A DNA stretch of 62,917 nucleotides from CAZEWZ01 sp964516765 (GTDB lineage Bacteria > Bacteroidota > Bacteroidia > Flavobacteriales > UBA7430). The stretch covers positions 1-62,917 of the forward strand of contig CAZEWZ010000008.1 of assembly GCA_964516765.1 (NCBI GenBank), read 5' to 3'. This document shows, one piece after another, positions 50,824 to 58,334 of this stretch. A program made the translations under genes and the position numbers. The notes under the pieces are model-generated. The model saw only the letters and a program-made list of their open reading frames with translations, had not been told where the DNA came from and did no database searches. Every line of letters starts with the position of its first letter. The stretch's first letter is position 1.

Positions 50824-52899
50824 ATGAAGATATTATCTTTACTTCTGTCAATAGTCCTTAGTGTAACTTCATTCGCCCAGGATGTATCCAAAACTTTAAT
50901 TGGATCCTCGTACAACATGTATTCCGTTATTTCTGGAAGTACAAATCCAGTTCATGCGAATAATGCCTTGGGTACAGTATCTTTTACCCACAGACAAAAT
51001 TCTGATTTATTAGGTGGTTCAGGAGTCATTCAAACTTCTTGGTCAACAGATGCAGGAGAAACATGGGAATATGTACTTCAACCTACCAATGATGCAACTC
51101 AATTCAATCGATATCCATCAGGAGCTATTGTAGATCCAATTGGTGATGGTTTGAGTTCTGCTCACACTGTTGTCGCAGGACCAACTACCTCCTCAGCTGC
51201 TGCCGGATGGGTTTCAAATTACTTCTACAACTTTGCCCTTGACGGTTCAGGTGGAAGAGAGTTTAATAAAATTGAAACAGAAGGTGAAAAACTGATCAGA
51301 GTAGGAATGATGGTCGACAAAAACAATGTCGTACGTATTCTAGGATATCTTAATACAAATCTACACATTACCACAGGAGAATTTAATCCAACAGGAAGTA
51401 GCTACTATACAGATTATGTTTACGCATCTACTTCTTCTTATTATACTGGAGAATATCTTGATGCTAATGGATTGGTAACGACCCCAGCTGCTTGGGGTGC
51501 TCCAACAGGTATTAATCTAGGAGATACTATCTTTTATATGACTAGTCCTAATCCTGATTTATTCTATGACGGTACTGTTGACAGTACTTGGACAAATGAG
51601 TTAGAAATAATTAATTATTATGATGCTAATGGAGACTCTCTTTTAATTCCTGACACCTTAAATGTTTGGAATAACGTTGCTAGTCTTCAAGATGAAAATG
51701 AAGAGTGGATTGCCACTAGCAGCGTCGCAGATAGTTTTTATGTAGAGCTAAATGGTGCCATAGACTCTACTCTTGTTGAAGGTGTTCCTGGTTATTATTG
51801 GACTGAAAAAAGTATCGCAACAACAGCTTTACCAGAGGCAAGTACAAATGATGATACCTTCACTATTTACGGATACAGTATGGGCTTTAGTCAAGATGGC
51901 GATATTGGTTATGCTGTTATGCTAGGAGATTATGAAAACGGATTAATTTCTCCATATGTCCATGAAACTACAGACGGTGGATTAAATTGGAATGAATTGA
52001 GCTTAGATTTCTCCACAGTGGATGGATTCAATAGACCTTTCTACTCAGGAGAGTTAGACTGTACTGTAGATGTAAACGGTGCATTACACATTATGTGTAT
52101 CATAGAAGAAGGAGATGCGGGAACAGCAGCGCTATATAATCCAAAAATTTATGATGTAGTTGTGGATATGAACTCACTAAATCCAGTAAGCACCAATTAT
52201 ATCTCTGATATAAACACAACAGCTATTGCAGCAACCGATCCTCAAGCTGTGGGTGGAGAAATAGGTTGGGGACACCGAGTCCAAGCGGCTAAAAGTTCTG
52301 ATGGATCAAAAGTATTTGCTCTTTGGAATGATGTGAATATAGAAGAGTTTGATGTTGAACAATTAGAGTACCCTGATATATTCGCTATTGGAGTAGATGT
52401 AAATACAGAATTGACAACAGGAGTAAAGAACTTTACTAAATATACTACCTTAGAGGGTGACAACTTCTGGACCTTTACTTCGCCTGTAACTTATGACATG
52501 GATAATACCTATCATTTACCCACTACAACCTCTGAAAATGGAGCAAGTGGTTTAGATCCTACTGATCACTATTATGTGCACGGAATTCAGTTTAATGAAG
52601 AAGAATTTATAGAAGATTTTACTACGTTTGATTTGGAAAATATTTCGTCAACTGATATAAGAGCTTTTCCAAATCCAACTTCAGAGTTTACAAACATATC
52701 TATTACTCTAGAAAATACTCAAGTAATTTCTATCAGATTAGTAAATACTATAGGACAGGAATTATATGCAGTAACAAATGAACTTGACGCGGGAACATCA
52801 AATACTAAAATTGATCTTTCTAAATTTGATGCAGGTATTTATTTCTACACGGTATCTACCGATAAATTCTCAACTACCAAGAGACTAGTTATAAAGTAA
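50824..52899 (+). CDS. Secreted protein with Asp-box-like repeats and T9SS domain
   Basis: The 691-aa product has a signal peptide (MKILSLLLSIVLSVTSFAQ) and Asp-box turns STDAGETW and TTDGGLNW of the sialidase-like propeller type, separated by a long insert rich in Asp, Asn and Tyr. The final 75 residues are a type A T9SS domain (IRAFPNPTSEFTNISITL ... GIYFYTVSTDKFSTTKRLVIK). I moved the start from an open extension at 50725 to the ATG at 50824, which gives the signal peptide and follows a strong promoter. It is probably abundant and surface-exposed (promoter, strong terminator, more regular codon use), but its role is unknown. Confidence 0.87.
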   Translation: MKILSLLLSIVLSVTSFAQDVSKTLIGSSYNMYSVISGSTNPVHANNALGTVSFTHRQNSDLLGGSGVIQTSWSTDAGETWEYVLQPTNDATQFNRYPSGAIVDPIGDGLSSAHTVVAGPTTSSAAAGWVSNYFYNFALDGSGGREFNKIETEGEKLIRVGMMVDKNNVVRILGYLNTNLHITTGEFNPTGSSYYTDYVYASTSSYYTGEYLDANGLVTTPAAWGAPTGINLGDTIFYMTSPNPDLFYDGTVDSTWTNELEIINYYDANGDSLLIPDTLNVWNNVASLQDENEEWIATSSVADSFYVELNGAIDSTLVEGVPGYYWTEKSIATTALPEASTNDDTFTIYGYSMGFSQDGDIGYAVMLGDYENGLISPYVHETTDGGLNWNELSLDFSTVDGFNRPFYSGELDCTVDVNGALHIMCIIEEGDAGTAALYNPKIYDVVVDMNSLNPVSTNYISDINTTAIAATDPQAVGGEIGWGHRVQAAKSSDGSKVFALWNDVNIEEFDVEQLEYPDIFAIGVDVNTELTTGVKNFTKYTTLEGDNFWTFTSPVTYDMDNTYHLPTTTSENGASGLDPTDHYYVHGIQFNEEEFIEDFTTFDLENISSTDIRAFPNPTSEFTNISITLENTQVISIRLVNTIGQELYAVTNELDAGTSNTKIDLSKFDAGIYFYTVSTDKFSTTKRLVIK

Positions 52900-52913
52900 T
52901 ATAAATTTTATAT

Positions 52914-52947
52914 CAAAAAAGGCTGTCAATTGACAGCCTTTTTTTTT
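52914..52947. terminator. Bidirectional terminator
   Basis: GGCTGTCAATTGACAGCC (52921-52938) is a perfect palindrome with an A run before it and nine T after it, so it can end both the T9SS gene and the convergent thioesterase-like gene. Confidence 0.9.
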
Positions 52948-52955
52948 ATTAAAAG

Positions 52956-53432
52956 TTATTCTTTAACTTTAAAACTCCAAAGAATTTTATAAGTAGAAAC
53001 ACAATCTCCATGAGAATCATATGCTTTAGATTCCATTGAACAACTTACTCCTTGTCTGGTATCAATTGATTTTTGAATGGCTTTTTTAACAAGTAGCCCG
53101 TCAGAAGAAATAAACTTCACCTTTCCTACTGCCTTTTTAGAAAAAGACGCATGAAAATCTAAGACTAACATCGAGACATTTTCGGAATGATCTTCAATAT
53201 GCCCCATAGCAAGTAAACCAGTAGTCATTTCAGCGGCCATGGCTTGACAGGCAAAATACATCGATTTAAAAGGATTTTGATTTAAAAACCCAAATTTAAT
53301 GAATACGGAAGCAGTATCTAAGGTCACAATATCTATTTTCAGTCCAGATAACCAGGCAATAGGCATATTCTTTAAAAGGAACAATCGAAAGAAAAAATTA
53401 TTATTCGCCTTATTAAGGTAATTATAATTCAT
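52956..53432 (-). CDS. Hotdog-fold protein (DUF4442, thioesterase-like)
   Basis: The 158-aa protein matches DUF4442: NNNFFFRLFLLKNMPIAWLSGLKI, NPFKSMYFACQAMAAEMTTGLLAM and DFHASFSKKAVGKVKF. These hotdog-fold proteins are relatives of PaaI-type thioesterases and are presumed to cleave or bind acyl-CoA; no substrate is known. It is monocistronic, divergent from the prenyltransferase gene. Confidence 0.83.
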   Translation of the reverse strand: MNYNYLNKANNNFFFRLFLLKNMPIAWLSGLKIDIVTLDTASVFIKFGFLNQNPFKSMYFACQAMAAEMTTGLLAMGHIEDHSENVSMLVLDFHASFSKKAVGKVKFISSDGLLVKKAIQKSIDTRQGVSCSMESKAYDSHGDCVSTYKILWSFKVKE

Positions 53433-53502
53433 GGACTAAAGTTTAAAGTAATTTAACAAAACTCATAAATATGATTTCGTAATTTTACAATAAAATAACC
53501 AA

Positions 53503-54360
53503 ATGATAAAAAGATACATATCATTAATCAAATTTAGCCATACTGTATTTGCTCTTCCTTTTGCTCTAATAGGATTCTGTTTGGCTATTAGCTATGCCGG
53601 TAAGTTATTTCTTTGGGAAGATTTGATCTATGTTATTTTATGTATGATTTTTGCAAGAAATTCTGCTATGGCTTTTAATCGATATATTGATAGAAAAATC
53701 GATACAGCAAATCCTCGGACAGCCAAAATTAGAGAGATTCCAAATGGAAAAATTCATGCTAATTCAGCATTGATCTTTGTTCTTATTAATAGTCTTCTAT
53801 TTGTCCTTTCAGCATATTTTCTAAACTGGATATGCCTTGCATTATCTCCAATAGCATTAGCAGTTATACTTGGTTACAGCTACACCAAAAGATTCACTTC
53901 TTTGTGTCATTTTATCCTTGGTCTTGGACTTTCTCTTTCTCCAATCGGAGCCTATCTTGCAGTGACCGCCGAATTTGATATTCTCCCTCTACTTTTTTCA
54001 ACGGTTGTCTTACTTTGGGTTAGTGGTTTTGACATTATTTATGCACTGCAAGACGAAGATTTTGACAAAAAATATCATCTACATTCGATTCCCGTATGGC
54101 TTGGTAAGAGAAATGCCTTAAAGATGTCAAGAACGCTTCATCTTGCAACATCTCTAATTATCATTGGAATTGGAATAAACTATTTTCCGTTATCGCCACT
54201 CTATTCCGTTGCATCTATTTTATTTATTGGTCTATTGATTAATCAACAACGCTTGGTTAAAATAAACGATCTATCAAAGATAAATATGGTATTCTTTACC
54301 AACAACGGAATTGCCTCCATTAGTTTTGGCCTTCTAGTAATTATTGATTTACTAGTCTAA
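53503..54360 (+). CDS. mqnP: UbiA-family prenyltransferase, probable MqnP
   Basis: The 285-aa protein has about eight hydrophobic segments and the two prenyl-diphosphate motifs, NRYIDRKIDTANPRT and DEDFDKKYHLHSIP. Its closest relatives by pattern are 4-hydroxybenzoate octaprenyltransferases; in organisms using the futalosine route the homologue (MqnP) prenylates 1,4-dihydroxy-6-naphthoate. Because mqnE is in the same window, MqnP is the more likely role than UbiA of ubiquinone synthesis. It acts in the inner membrane. Confidence 0.82.
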   Translation: MIKRYISLIKFSHTVFALPFALIGFCLAISYAGKLFLWEDLIYVILCMIFARNSAMAFNRYIDRKIDTANPRTAKIREIPNGKIHANSALIFVLINSLLFVLSAYFLNWICLALSPIALAVILGYSYTKRFTSLCHFILGLGLSLSPIGAYLAVTAEFDILPLLFSTVVLLWVSGFDIIYALQDEDFDKKYHLHSIPVWLGKRNALKMSRTLHLATSLIIIGIGINYFPLSPLYSVASILFIGLLINQQRLVKINDLSKINMVFFTNNGIASISFGLLVIIDLLV

Positions 54361-54420
54361 TAATCCAAATTATAAAAAAACATTACCATATAGTTATATA
54401 TTATACATTAACTTTACAAA

Positions 54421-54966
54421 ATGAAAAAAAAAATTAAATATCTACTTTTTATGACTTTGTTATCGATTTTCACAAAAGGTGCTAGCCAAAACGTTTCCTC
54501 CCTCTACGATTTAACATTTAGTTCCATTGAAGGAGAAGAAATTTTACTGCGCTCTTTTGAGGGAAAACACATCCTTTTTGTCAATGTTGCGTCAGAATGT
54601 GGATTCACTTCTCAGTACAAGGGTCTTGAAGAATTATATAAGAAATATAAAGATGATCTAGTCGTTATTGGAATGCCTTGTAATCAGTTTGGTGGACAAG
54701 AACCTGGTACTTCAAAAGAGATTCAAAGTTTCTGTCAAGCAAGATATGGCGTTACTTTTCCAATGTCTGAAAAAGTAGAAGTTAGTGGAGCAAATAAACA
54801 TCCTATATACAAGTGGCTGACGGATAAAAATAAAAATGGAAATTCTTCAAGCAGCGTTAAGTGGAATTTCCAAAAGTACTTAGTGGACCCTAATGGCAAA
54901 CTGGTCAACTACTTTTATTCAACAACAAGTCCAATGAGTGAAAAAATAACAGGGGAGCTAAATTAA
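54421..54966 (+). CDS. Exported glutathione peroxidase family protein (Cys type)
   Basis: The 181-aa product has a signal peptide (about 1-22) and the GPx tetrad: Cys in ASECGFT, Gln in NQFGGQE, Trp-Asn in VKWNF. The active residue is Cys, not selenocysteine. Bacterial enzymes of this type usually use thioredoxin as reductant, so a periplasmic peroxidase role is likely. The stop is 2 bp before the next start (AATTAAAAATG), so they form an operon. Confidence 0.93.
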   Translation: MKKKIKYLLFMTLLSIFTKGASQNVSSLYDLTFSSIEGEEILLRSFEGKHILFVNVASECGFTSQYKGLEELYKKYKDDLVVIGMPCNQFGGQEPGTSKEIQSFCQARYGVTFPMSEKVEVSGANKHPIYKWLTDKNKNGNSSSSVKWNFQKYLVDPNGKLVNYFYSTTSPMSEKITGELN

Positions 54967-54968
54967 AA

Positions 54969-55703
54969 ATGAATCTTATTAGCATAGAAGGCTCTCCCAT
55001 TGCGATTGGAATAATTGGATACCTTATCTATTTTTACTTTCTTAAAAGTGAAATTATTCGTCAATATTTTCAGAGTTTACTTCACCCAAGAAAAGGTTCT
55101 TTTTATTGGATTCAGTTGACACGAGGGATAGCATTTATATCGATGGCTATTTTACCATTGGCATTTATATTATTTTGTGATATTTCATTTTGGGCTCCTA
55201 ACTTCATTTGGAAAAACCAAGATTCATTATTTACTTTAATTCTAGCGATTATATTAATTCCTCTGGGAGCAATCAATTCAAGAGGTACAGAACACCTTAG
55301 TCAATATCCCCAAGTTCGAATGGATAAATGGAATCCAATCGAATACATAATAAATATATTGAGTTGGGGAATTTACCTTTTGGGCTATGAATATTTATTT
55401 CGTGGAGTTTTATTTATGGGTTTACTTCCTTTTTTTAGTTCTCTTCAGGCCATTGGAATCAATACAACATTATATGCACTAGCACATATATATAAAGGGA
55501 AAAAAGAAACCTTGGGTTCAATTCCTCTAGGAATTATTTTATGTCTGATTACATTAGAGACTAAAACAATATGTACAGCTTTTGCGGTTCACTGGGTTAT
55601 GGCAAGCAATAATTTCATTTGGTCTCAACGACATCTGGGTATTAGAGCAAAAAAATCTCTCTTAGGAAAAAAATCTAAGAGAGATTATACAGTTCAATTA
55701 TAA
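54969..55703 (+). CDS. CPBP-type (Abi) intramembrane protein with altered motif 1
   Basis: The 244-aa protein has about seven hydrophobic segments. The CPBP motif 1 (EExxxR) appears as YEYLFRG, so the first Glu is Tyr; motif 2 looks like LAHIYKG and motif 3 like AVHW. These proteins are presumed intramembrane peptidases related to Rce1; loss of one Glu could reduce activity. It follows the glutathione peroxidase by 2 bp. The last 18 codons contain a terminator for the opposite strand (55649-55686). Confidence 0.75.
   Translation: MNLISIEGSPIAIGIIGYLIYFYFLKSEIIRQYFQSLLHPRKGSFYWIQLTRGIAFISMAILPLAFILFCDISFWAPNFIWKNQDSLFTLILAIILIPLGAINSRGTEHLSQYPQVRMDKWNPIEYIINILSWGIYLLGYEYLFRGVLFMGLLPFFSSLQAIGINTTLYALAHIYKGKKETLGSIPLGIILCLITLETKTICTAFAVHWVMASNNFIWSQRHLGIRAKKSLLGKKSKRDYTVQL
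55649..55686 (-). terminator. Terminator for the 57-aa gene, inside the CPBP gene
   Basis: AATCTCTCTTAG (55654-55665) pairs perfectly with CTAAGAGAGATT (55675-55686); in the reverse direction the 12-bp stem is followed by seven T. It lies in the 3' coding end of the convergent CPBP gene and just after the stop of the small reverse gene. Confidence 0.8.
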
Positions 55704-55706
55704 GTA

Positions 55707-55880
55707 TTAAATCATAGCGACTTTACCTGAAGGGTATCGCTTCTGCCACACAGAAACACTTTCCATATTTGGAAGACTAATTCTAATTTTGTCGGTGTAG
55801 AATATAATACTTGCCTGCTTCTGTTTAAGGCCCTCAATTACCTTGTGAGCCTTACCTTTTGTTATTCTTCTAGTCGCCAT
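55707..55880 (-). CDS. Small basic protein (57 aa) of unknown function
   Basis: The frame from the ATG at 55880 gives MATRRITKGKAHKVIEGLKQ followed by KQASIIFYTDKIRIS and VWQKRYPSGKVAMI. It is strongly basic (many Lys/Arg) with a predicted helix then strands. I do not recognise the family. A proper terminator downstream (55649-55686) and its position between convergent and divergent neighbours argue that it is a real transcribed gene. It could be a nucleic-acid-binding protein, but this is only a guess from charge. Confidence 0.6.
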   Translation of the reverse strand: MATRRITKGKAHKVIEGLKQKQASIIFYTDKIRISLPNMESVSVWQKRYPSGKVAMI

Positions 55881-55955
55881 ATTTTGAGATTTTTAATTAA
55901 TATGATGTAAAACTACTAAATTTTGCATAAGTTTGCAACTATAAAGCTATACAAA

Positions 55956-56648
55956 ATGAAAAAAACATTAATTATTGGTGGATCAAGTGGTGTTGGGAAA
56001 GCTATTTCAAAACACTTATTAGAAAAAAATCATCTAGTTTTTAACACTTTTTGTTCCACGTCTATAGACTACAGTCACGAAAACTTAAAAAGTTTTCATT
56101 TTGACATCAACCAAGAAGACCAAGAATTAGATTTGCCAGAGTCTATTGACTCCCTAATATATTGTCCAGGAACAATTAATTTAAAGCCCTTTACTTCTCT
56201 AAAAGAACCCGACTTTGTTAATGAATTTAATATTAATGTTTTGGGATTTGTAAGAGTACTTAAAAAAGTACTTAAAAAATTGAGGAAATCCGATTCAGCT
56301 TCTGTGTTGGGATTTTCTTCTATTTGTGTTAAGAACGGATTCAATTACCATTCTTCTACCGCTACTTCAAAAGCTGCACTTGAGGGCTTATTTATTTCAC
56401 TAGCAAAAGAATACTCACCAAAAATTAGATTTAATATGATTGCTCCATCTTTGGTGGATACACCCTTGAGTGCACATCTTATAAATACAGAAAAAAAAAT
56501 TGAACAAATCGGTTCTTCTCATCCACTTCAAAGACTTGGTAAACCCCAAGATATTGCTTCTTTGGCTTGCTTTTTGACATCGGAAGATGCTAGTTGGATT
56601 ACAGGACAAGTAATCGCTGTAGACGGCGGAAAATCTAATCTACTATAA
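55956..56648 (+). CDS. Short-chain dehydrogenase/reductase lacking the usual catalytic Tyr
   Basis: The 230-aa protein has the Rossmann start LIIGGSSGVGKAI, NVLGFVRVLKK, the Ser region GFSSICVKNG, and the C-terminal DGGKSN. In the place of the YxxxK dyad it has TATSKAALEGL: the Lys is kept but the Tyr position is Thr. The start is the ATG at 55956 (an upstream TTG at 55923 is less likely). Families with this change exist among SDRs, so the enzyme may work differently or bind NAD(P) without classical catalysis. It is followed by a Lacal_2735-type gene (2 bp). Confidence 0.82.
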   Translation: MKKTLIIGGSSGVGKAISKHLLEKNHLVFNTFCSTSIDYSHENLKSFHFDINQEDQELDLPESIDSLIYCPGTINLKPFTSLKEPDFVNEFNINVLGFVRVLKKVLKKLRKSDSASVLGFSSICVKNGFNYHSSTATSKAALEGLFISLAKEYSPKIRFNMIAPSLVDTPLSAHLINTEKKIEQIGSSHPLQRLGKPQDIASLACFLTSEDASWITGQVIAVDGGKSNLL

Positions 56649-56650
56649 AT

Positions 56651-56812
56651 ATGGGATTACTAAGTTATTTTTCTAAAAAAGAAAAACTAAGAAGAGAGTA
56701 CAAAAAATTGTTAGAAATGTCATTCAAAGCTTCCACAAAGGACAGAACACTTTCTGATAAATACTATCAGAATGCCCAAGAAATATTAATTGAAATAGAG
56801 AAAATTCAATAA
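56651..56812 (+). CDS. Lacal_2735-family small protein
   Basis: The 53-aa frame gives MGLLSYFSKKEKLRREYKKL ... KASTKDRTLSDKYYQNAQEI and ends EIEKIQ. The helical pattern with YKKLLEMSFKAS and SDKYYQNAQEILIEIEKI matches the small helical family named Lacal_2735 in Flavobacteriia-type genomes. It follows the SDR gene by 2 bp and is probably cotranscribed. Function unknown. Confidence 0.75.
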   Translation: MGLLSYFSKKEKLRREYKKLLEMSFKASTKDRTLSDKYYQNAQEILIEIEKIQ

Positions 56813-56825
56813 TGTACTACAAAGT

Positions 56826-57296
56826 CTAAGTATTATTCTTAGCAGGAAATATTCGGTCCATCGCATCAAAACGGTAGGCAAATATGGAATCAAGCTGTCT
56901 TTTGATTATTAACCAATTTACAATATCACCTAATAGTCCATAGGGCGGAATATATGTAACAATATCTGTCATTATTACACCTCCTTGCTTTTCTTCAAAT
57001 AGATGTTGGTGATGCCACATTTTGTAAGGACCCATTCTTTGTTCATCAATAAAAAATGACAATGGCTCTACATGCGTAATTTCAGTCATCCAATTCATTG
57101 GTATGTTAAGTAGAGGAGATACCTTGTAGGTAATAATCATTCCAGGATACATTTTCTCTGTAGTATTTGGAGTAGTAATCTGGAACCCCATATGTTTTGG
57201 AGTAATTTCTTTTAAATTGCTTGGGGAGGAAGCAAAATCCCATACTGTCTTTATATCTGCATGAACAAATTGCTCTCTTTTAAATTGATAGTACAT
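56826..57296 (-). CDS. SRPBCC-family (START/Bet v1-like) protein
   Basis: The 156-aa protein shows the SRPBCC ligand-binding pattern: REQFVHADIKTVWDFASSPSNLKEITPKHMGFQI, then GMIITYKVSP, WMTEITHVEPLSFFIDEQRMGPYKMWHHQHLFEE and GGVIMTDIVTYIPPYG. It is translated 11 bp after the CarH-like regulator on the same strand and probably in one operon. Such proteins bind hydrophobic ligands; next to light-regulated carotenoid genes they are recurrent, but their role is not known. Confidence 0.83.
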   Translation of the reverse strand: MYYQFKREQFVHADIKTVWDFASSPSNLKEITPKHMGFQITTPNTTEKMYPGMIITYKVSPLLNIPMNWMTEITHVEPLSFFIDEQRMGPYKMWHHQHLFEEKQGGVIMTDIVTYIPPYGLLGDIVNWLIIKRQLDSIFAYRFDAMDRIFPAKNNT

Positions 57297-57307
57297 AAAT
57301 TATAGGC

Positions 57308-58186
57308 TTATCTAACAACTCTAATTAAATCATTTATTTCTGTAATAATACTAAGATTTGGATGCTTTTCAATTTTATTTTTATGTTGAGAATGTAACAC
57401 TAAATACTGATTAGCATTGGGAAATATATCTATTAAGCCTTCCACTCGATTTTGAGCTTTGTTCATTGATTGATTTGATAAATTAAAATACAAGATATTT
57501 TGGATATTGACTTTATCTCGAAGATCTACAAGAGATTCTATTGGAAGATTAGGCCCTAAATAAATCACTTTACAACCTTCCAATGTCAACACCAAATGGG
57601 CAAACTGAAGTGCTATGTCATGAAATTCATTTTCAGGAAGAAATAATAACCATGTATCATTAGTCTGAGGCACATTACAGGAAGAAATAGTATGAGATAT
57701 TTTTATTTTTATTTGCTCAGATAAAAAGTGTTCTTGAGAAGGACTTAGAGATCTACTTAACCAAAGGTATCCGATTTTATGCAAAGTGGGTAAAATAACC
57801 AAGCGATAAAATTCTAAGACACCCATCTCATTCACCCCTAATTCAAATACTTTTTCAAAAGTAATTTTATCGAAGTTCAAAGTTGCTTCGACCATCTTTG
57901 AGATAAAATAATCAACAGAACTATCAATAAAATTCTTCTCATACAATTCTGTGACAGAATTGAGAATTTCATTTGCAGAAAGCTTGTTAATTTTTGAAAC
58001 TTTGACTCCGTTATTCATTAATGTACGAATGTTCAAAGCCTTAACAATCATGTCATCATCGTAATATCTAATATTAGTTGAGGTACGATGAGGAATAAGA
58101 AAGGTATATCTATTCTCCCATGTTCTCAATAAAATTTTATTGAAACCTGTAATAGATGAAAATTGTTGTATAGAATACCCACTCAT
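57308..58186 (-). CDS. MerR-type, B12-dependent light-sensing regulator (CarH-like)
   Basis: The 292-aa protein has an N-terminal MerR winged helix (1-70; GFNKILLRTWENRYTFLIPHRTSTNIRYYDDD), a helical bundle (about 85-165) and a C-terminal cobalamin-binding domain. It keeps the CarH pattern: Trp142 then nine residues then Glu152-His153, and Glu187-x-His189 (ENEFHDIALQF), matching the Trp, Glu-His and axial His of the adenosylcobalamin photoreceptor, plus YLGPNLP. CarH represses carotenoid genes in the dark and is inactivated by light. It is divergent from crtI and upstream of the SRPBCC gene. Confidence 0.9.
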   Translation of the reverse strand: MSGYSIQQFSSITGFNKILLRTWENRYTFLIPHRTSTNIRYYDDDMIVKALNIRTLMNNGVKVSKINKLSANEILNSVTELYEKNFIDSSVDYFISKMVEATLNFDKITFEKVFELGVNEMGVLEFYRLVILPTLHKIGYLWLSRSLSPSQEHFLSEQIKIKISHTISSCNVPQTNDTWLLFLPENEFHDIALQFAHLVLTLEGCKVIYLGPNLPIESLVDLRDKVNIQNILYFNLSNQSMNKAQNRVEGLIDIFPNANQYLVLHSQHKNKIEKHPNLSIITEINDLIRVVR

Positions 58187-58220
58187 ATATGGTATTGGTC
58201 GACATTAATAATTATTAGAA

Positions 58221-58228
58221 CAAAAATA
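58221..58228 (-). promoter_or_regulatory. Promoter -7 box of the CarH-like gene
   Basis: On the reverse strand it reads TATTTTTG, an exact TAnnTTTG match, 34 bases before the ATG at 58186. Confidence 0.5.
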
Positions 58229-58278
58229 ATGATTTTAGATTCAGAATGTATAAATAAATTAAACAAATATTATTCAAA

Positions 58279-58289
58279 TTGTTTTACAA
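58279..58289. promoter_or_regulatory. Possible operator in the crtI promoter
   Basis: TTGTTTTACAA is an inverted repeat (TTGT-N3-ACAA) located at about the -33 region of crtI. It is a candidate site for the CarH-like regulator, which often recognises TGTA/TACA-containing palindromes, but the match is short. Confidence 0.35.
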
Positions 58290-58307
58290 GACCTCTATTA
58301 AAAATAA

Positions 58308-58315
58308 TATCTTTG
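58308..58315 (+). promoter_or_regulatory. crtI promoter -7 box
   Basis: TATCTTTG is an exact TAnnTTTG match, 19 bases before the crtI ATG, so the leader is short. Confidence 0.65.
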
Positions 58316-58334
58316 GATAAAATTTTTTGATTAT

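Noticed and set aside
56245..56285. Short tandem repeat AGTACTTAAAAA in the SDR gene
   Set aside because: It encodes a Lys/Leu-rich helix (KVLKKVLKKLRK) and has only two units, so it is codon repetition rather than a functional repeat.
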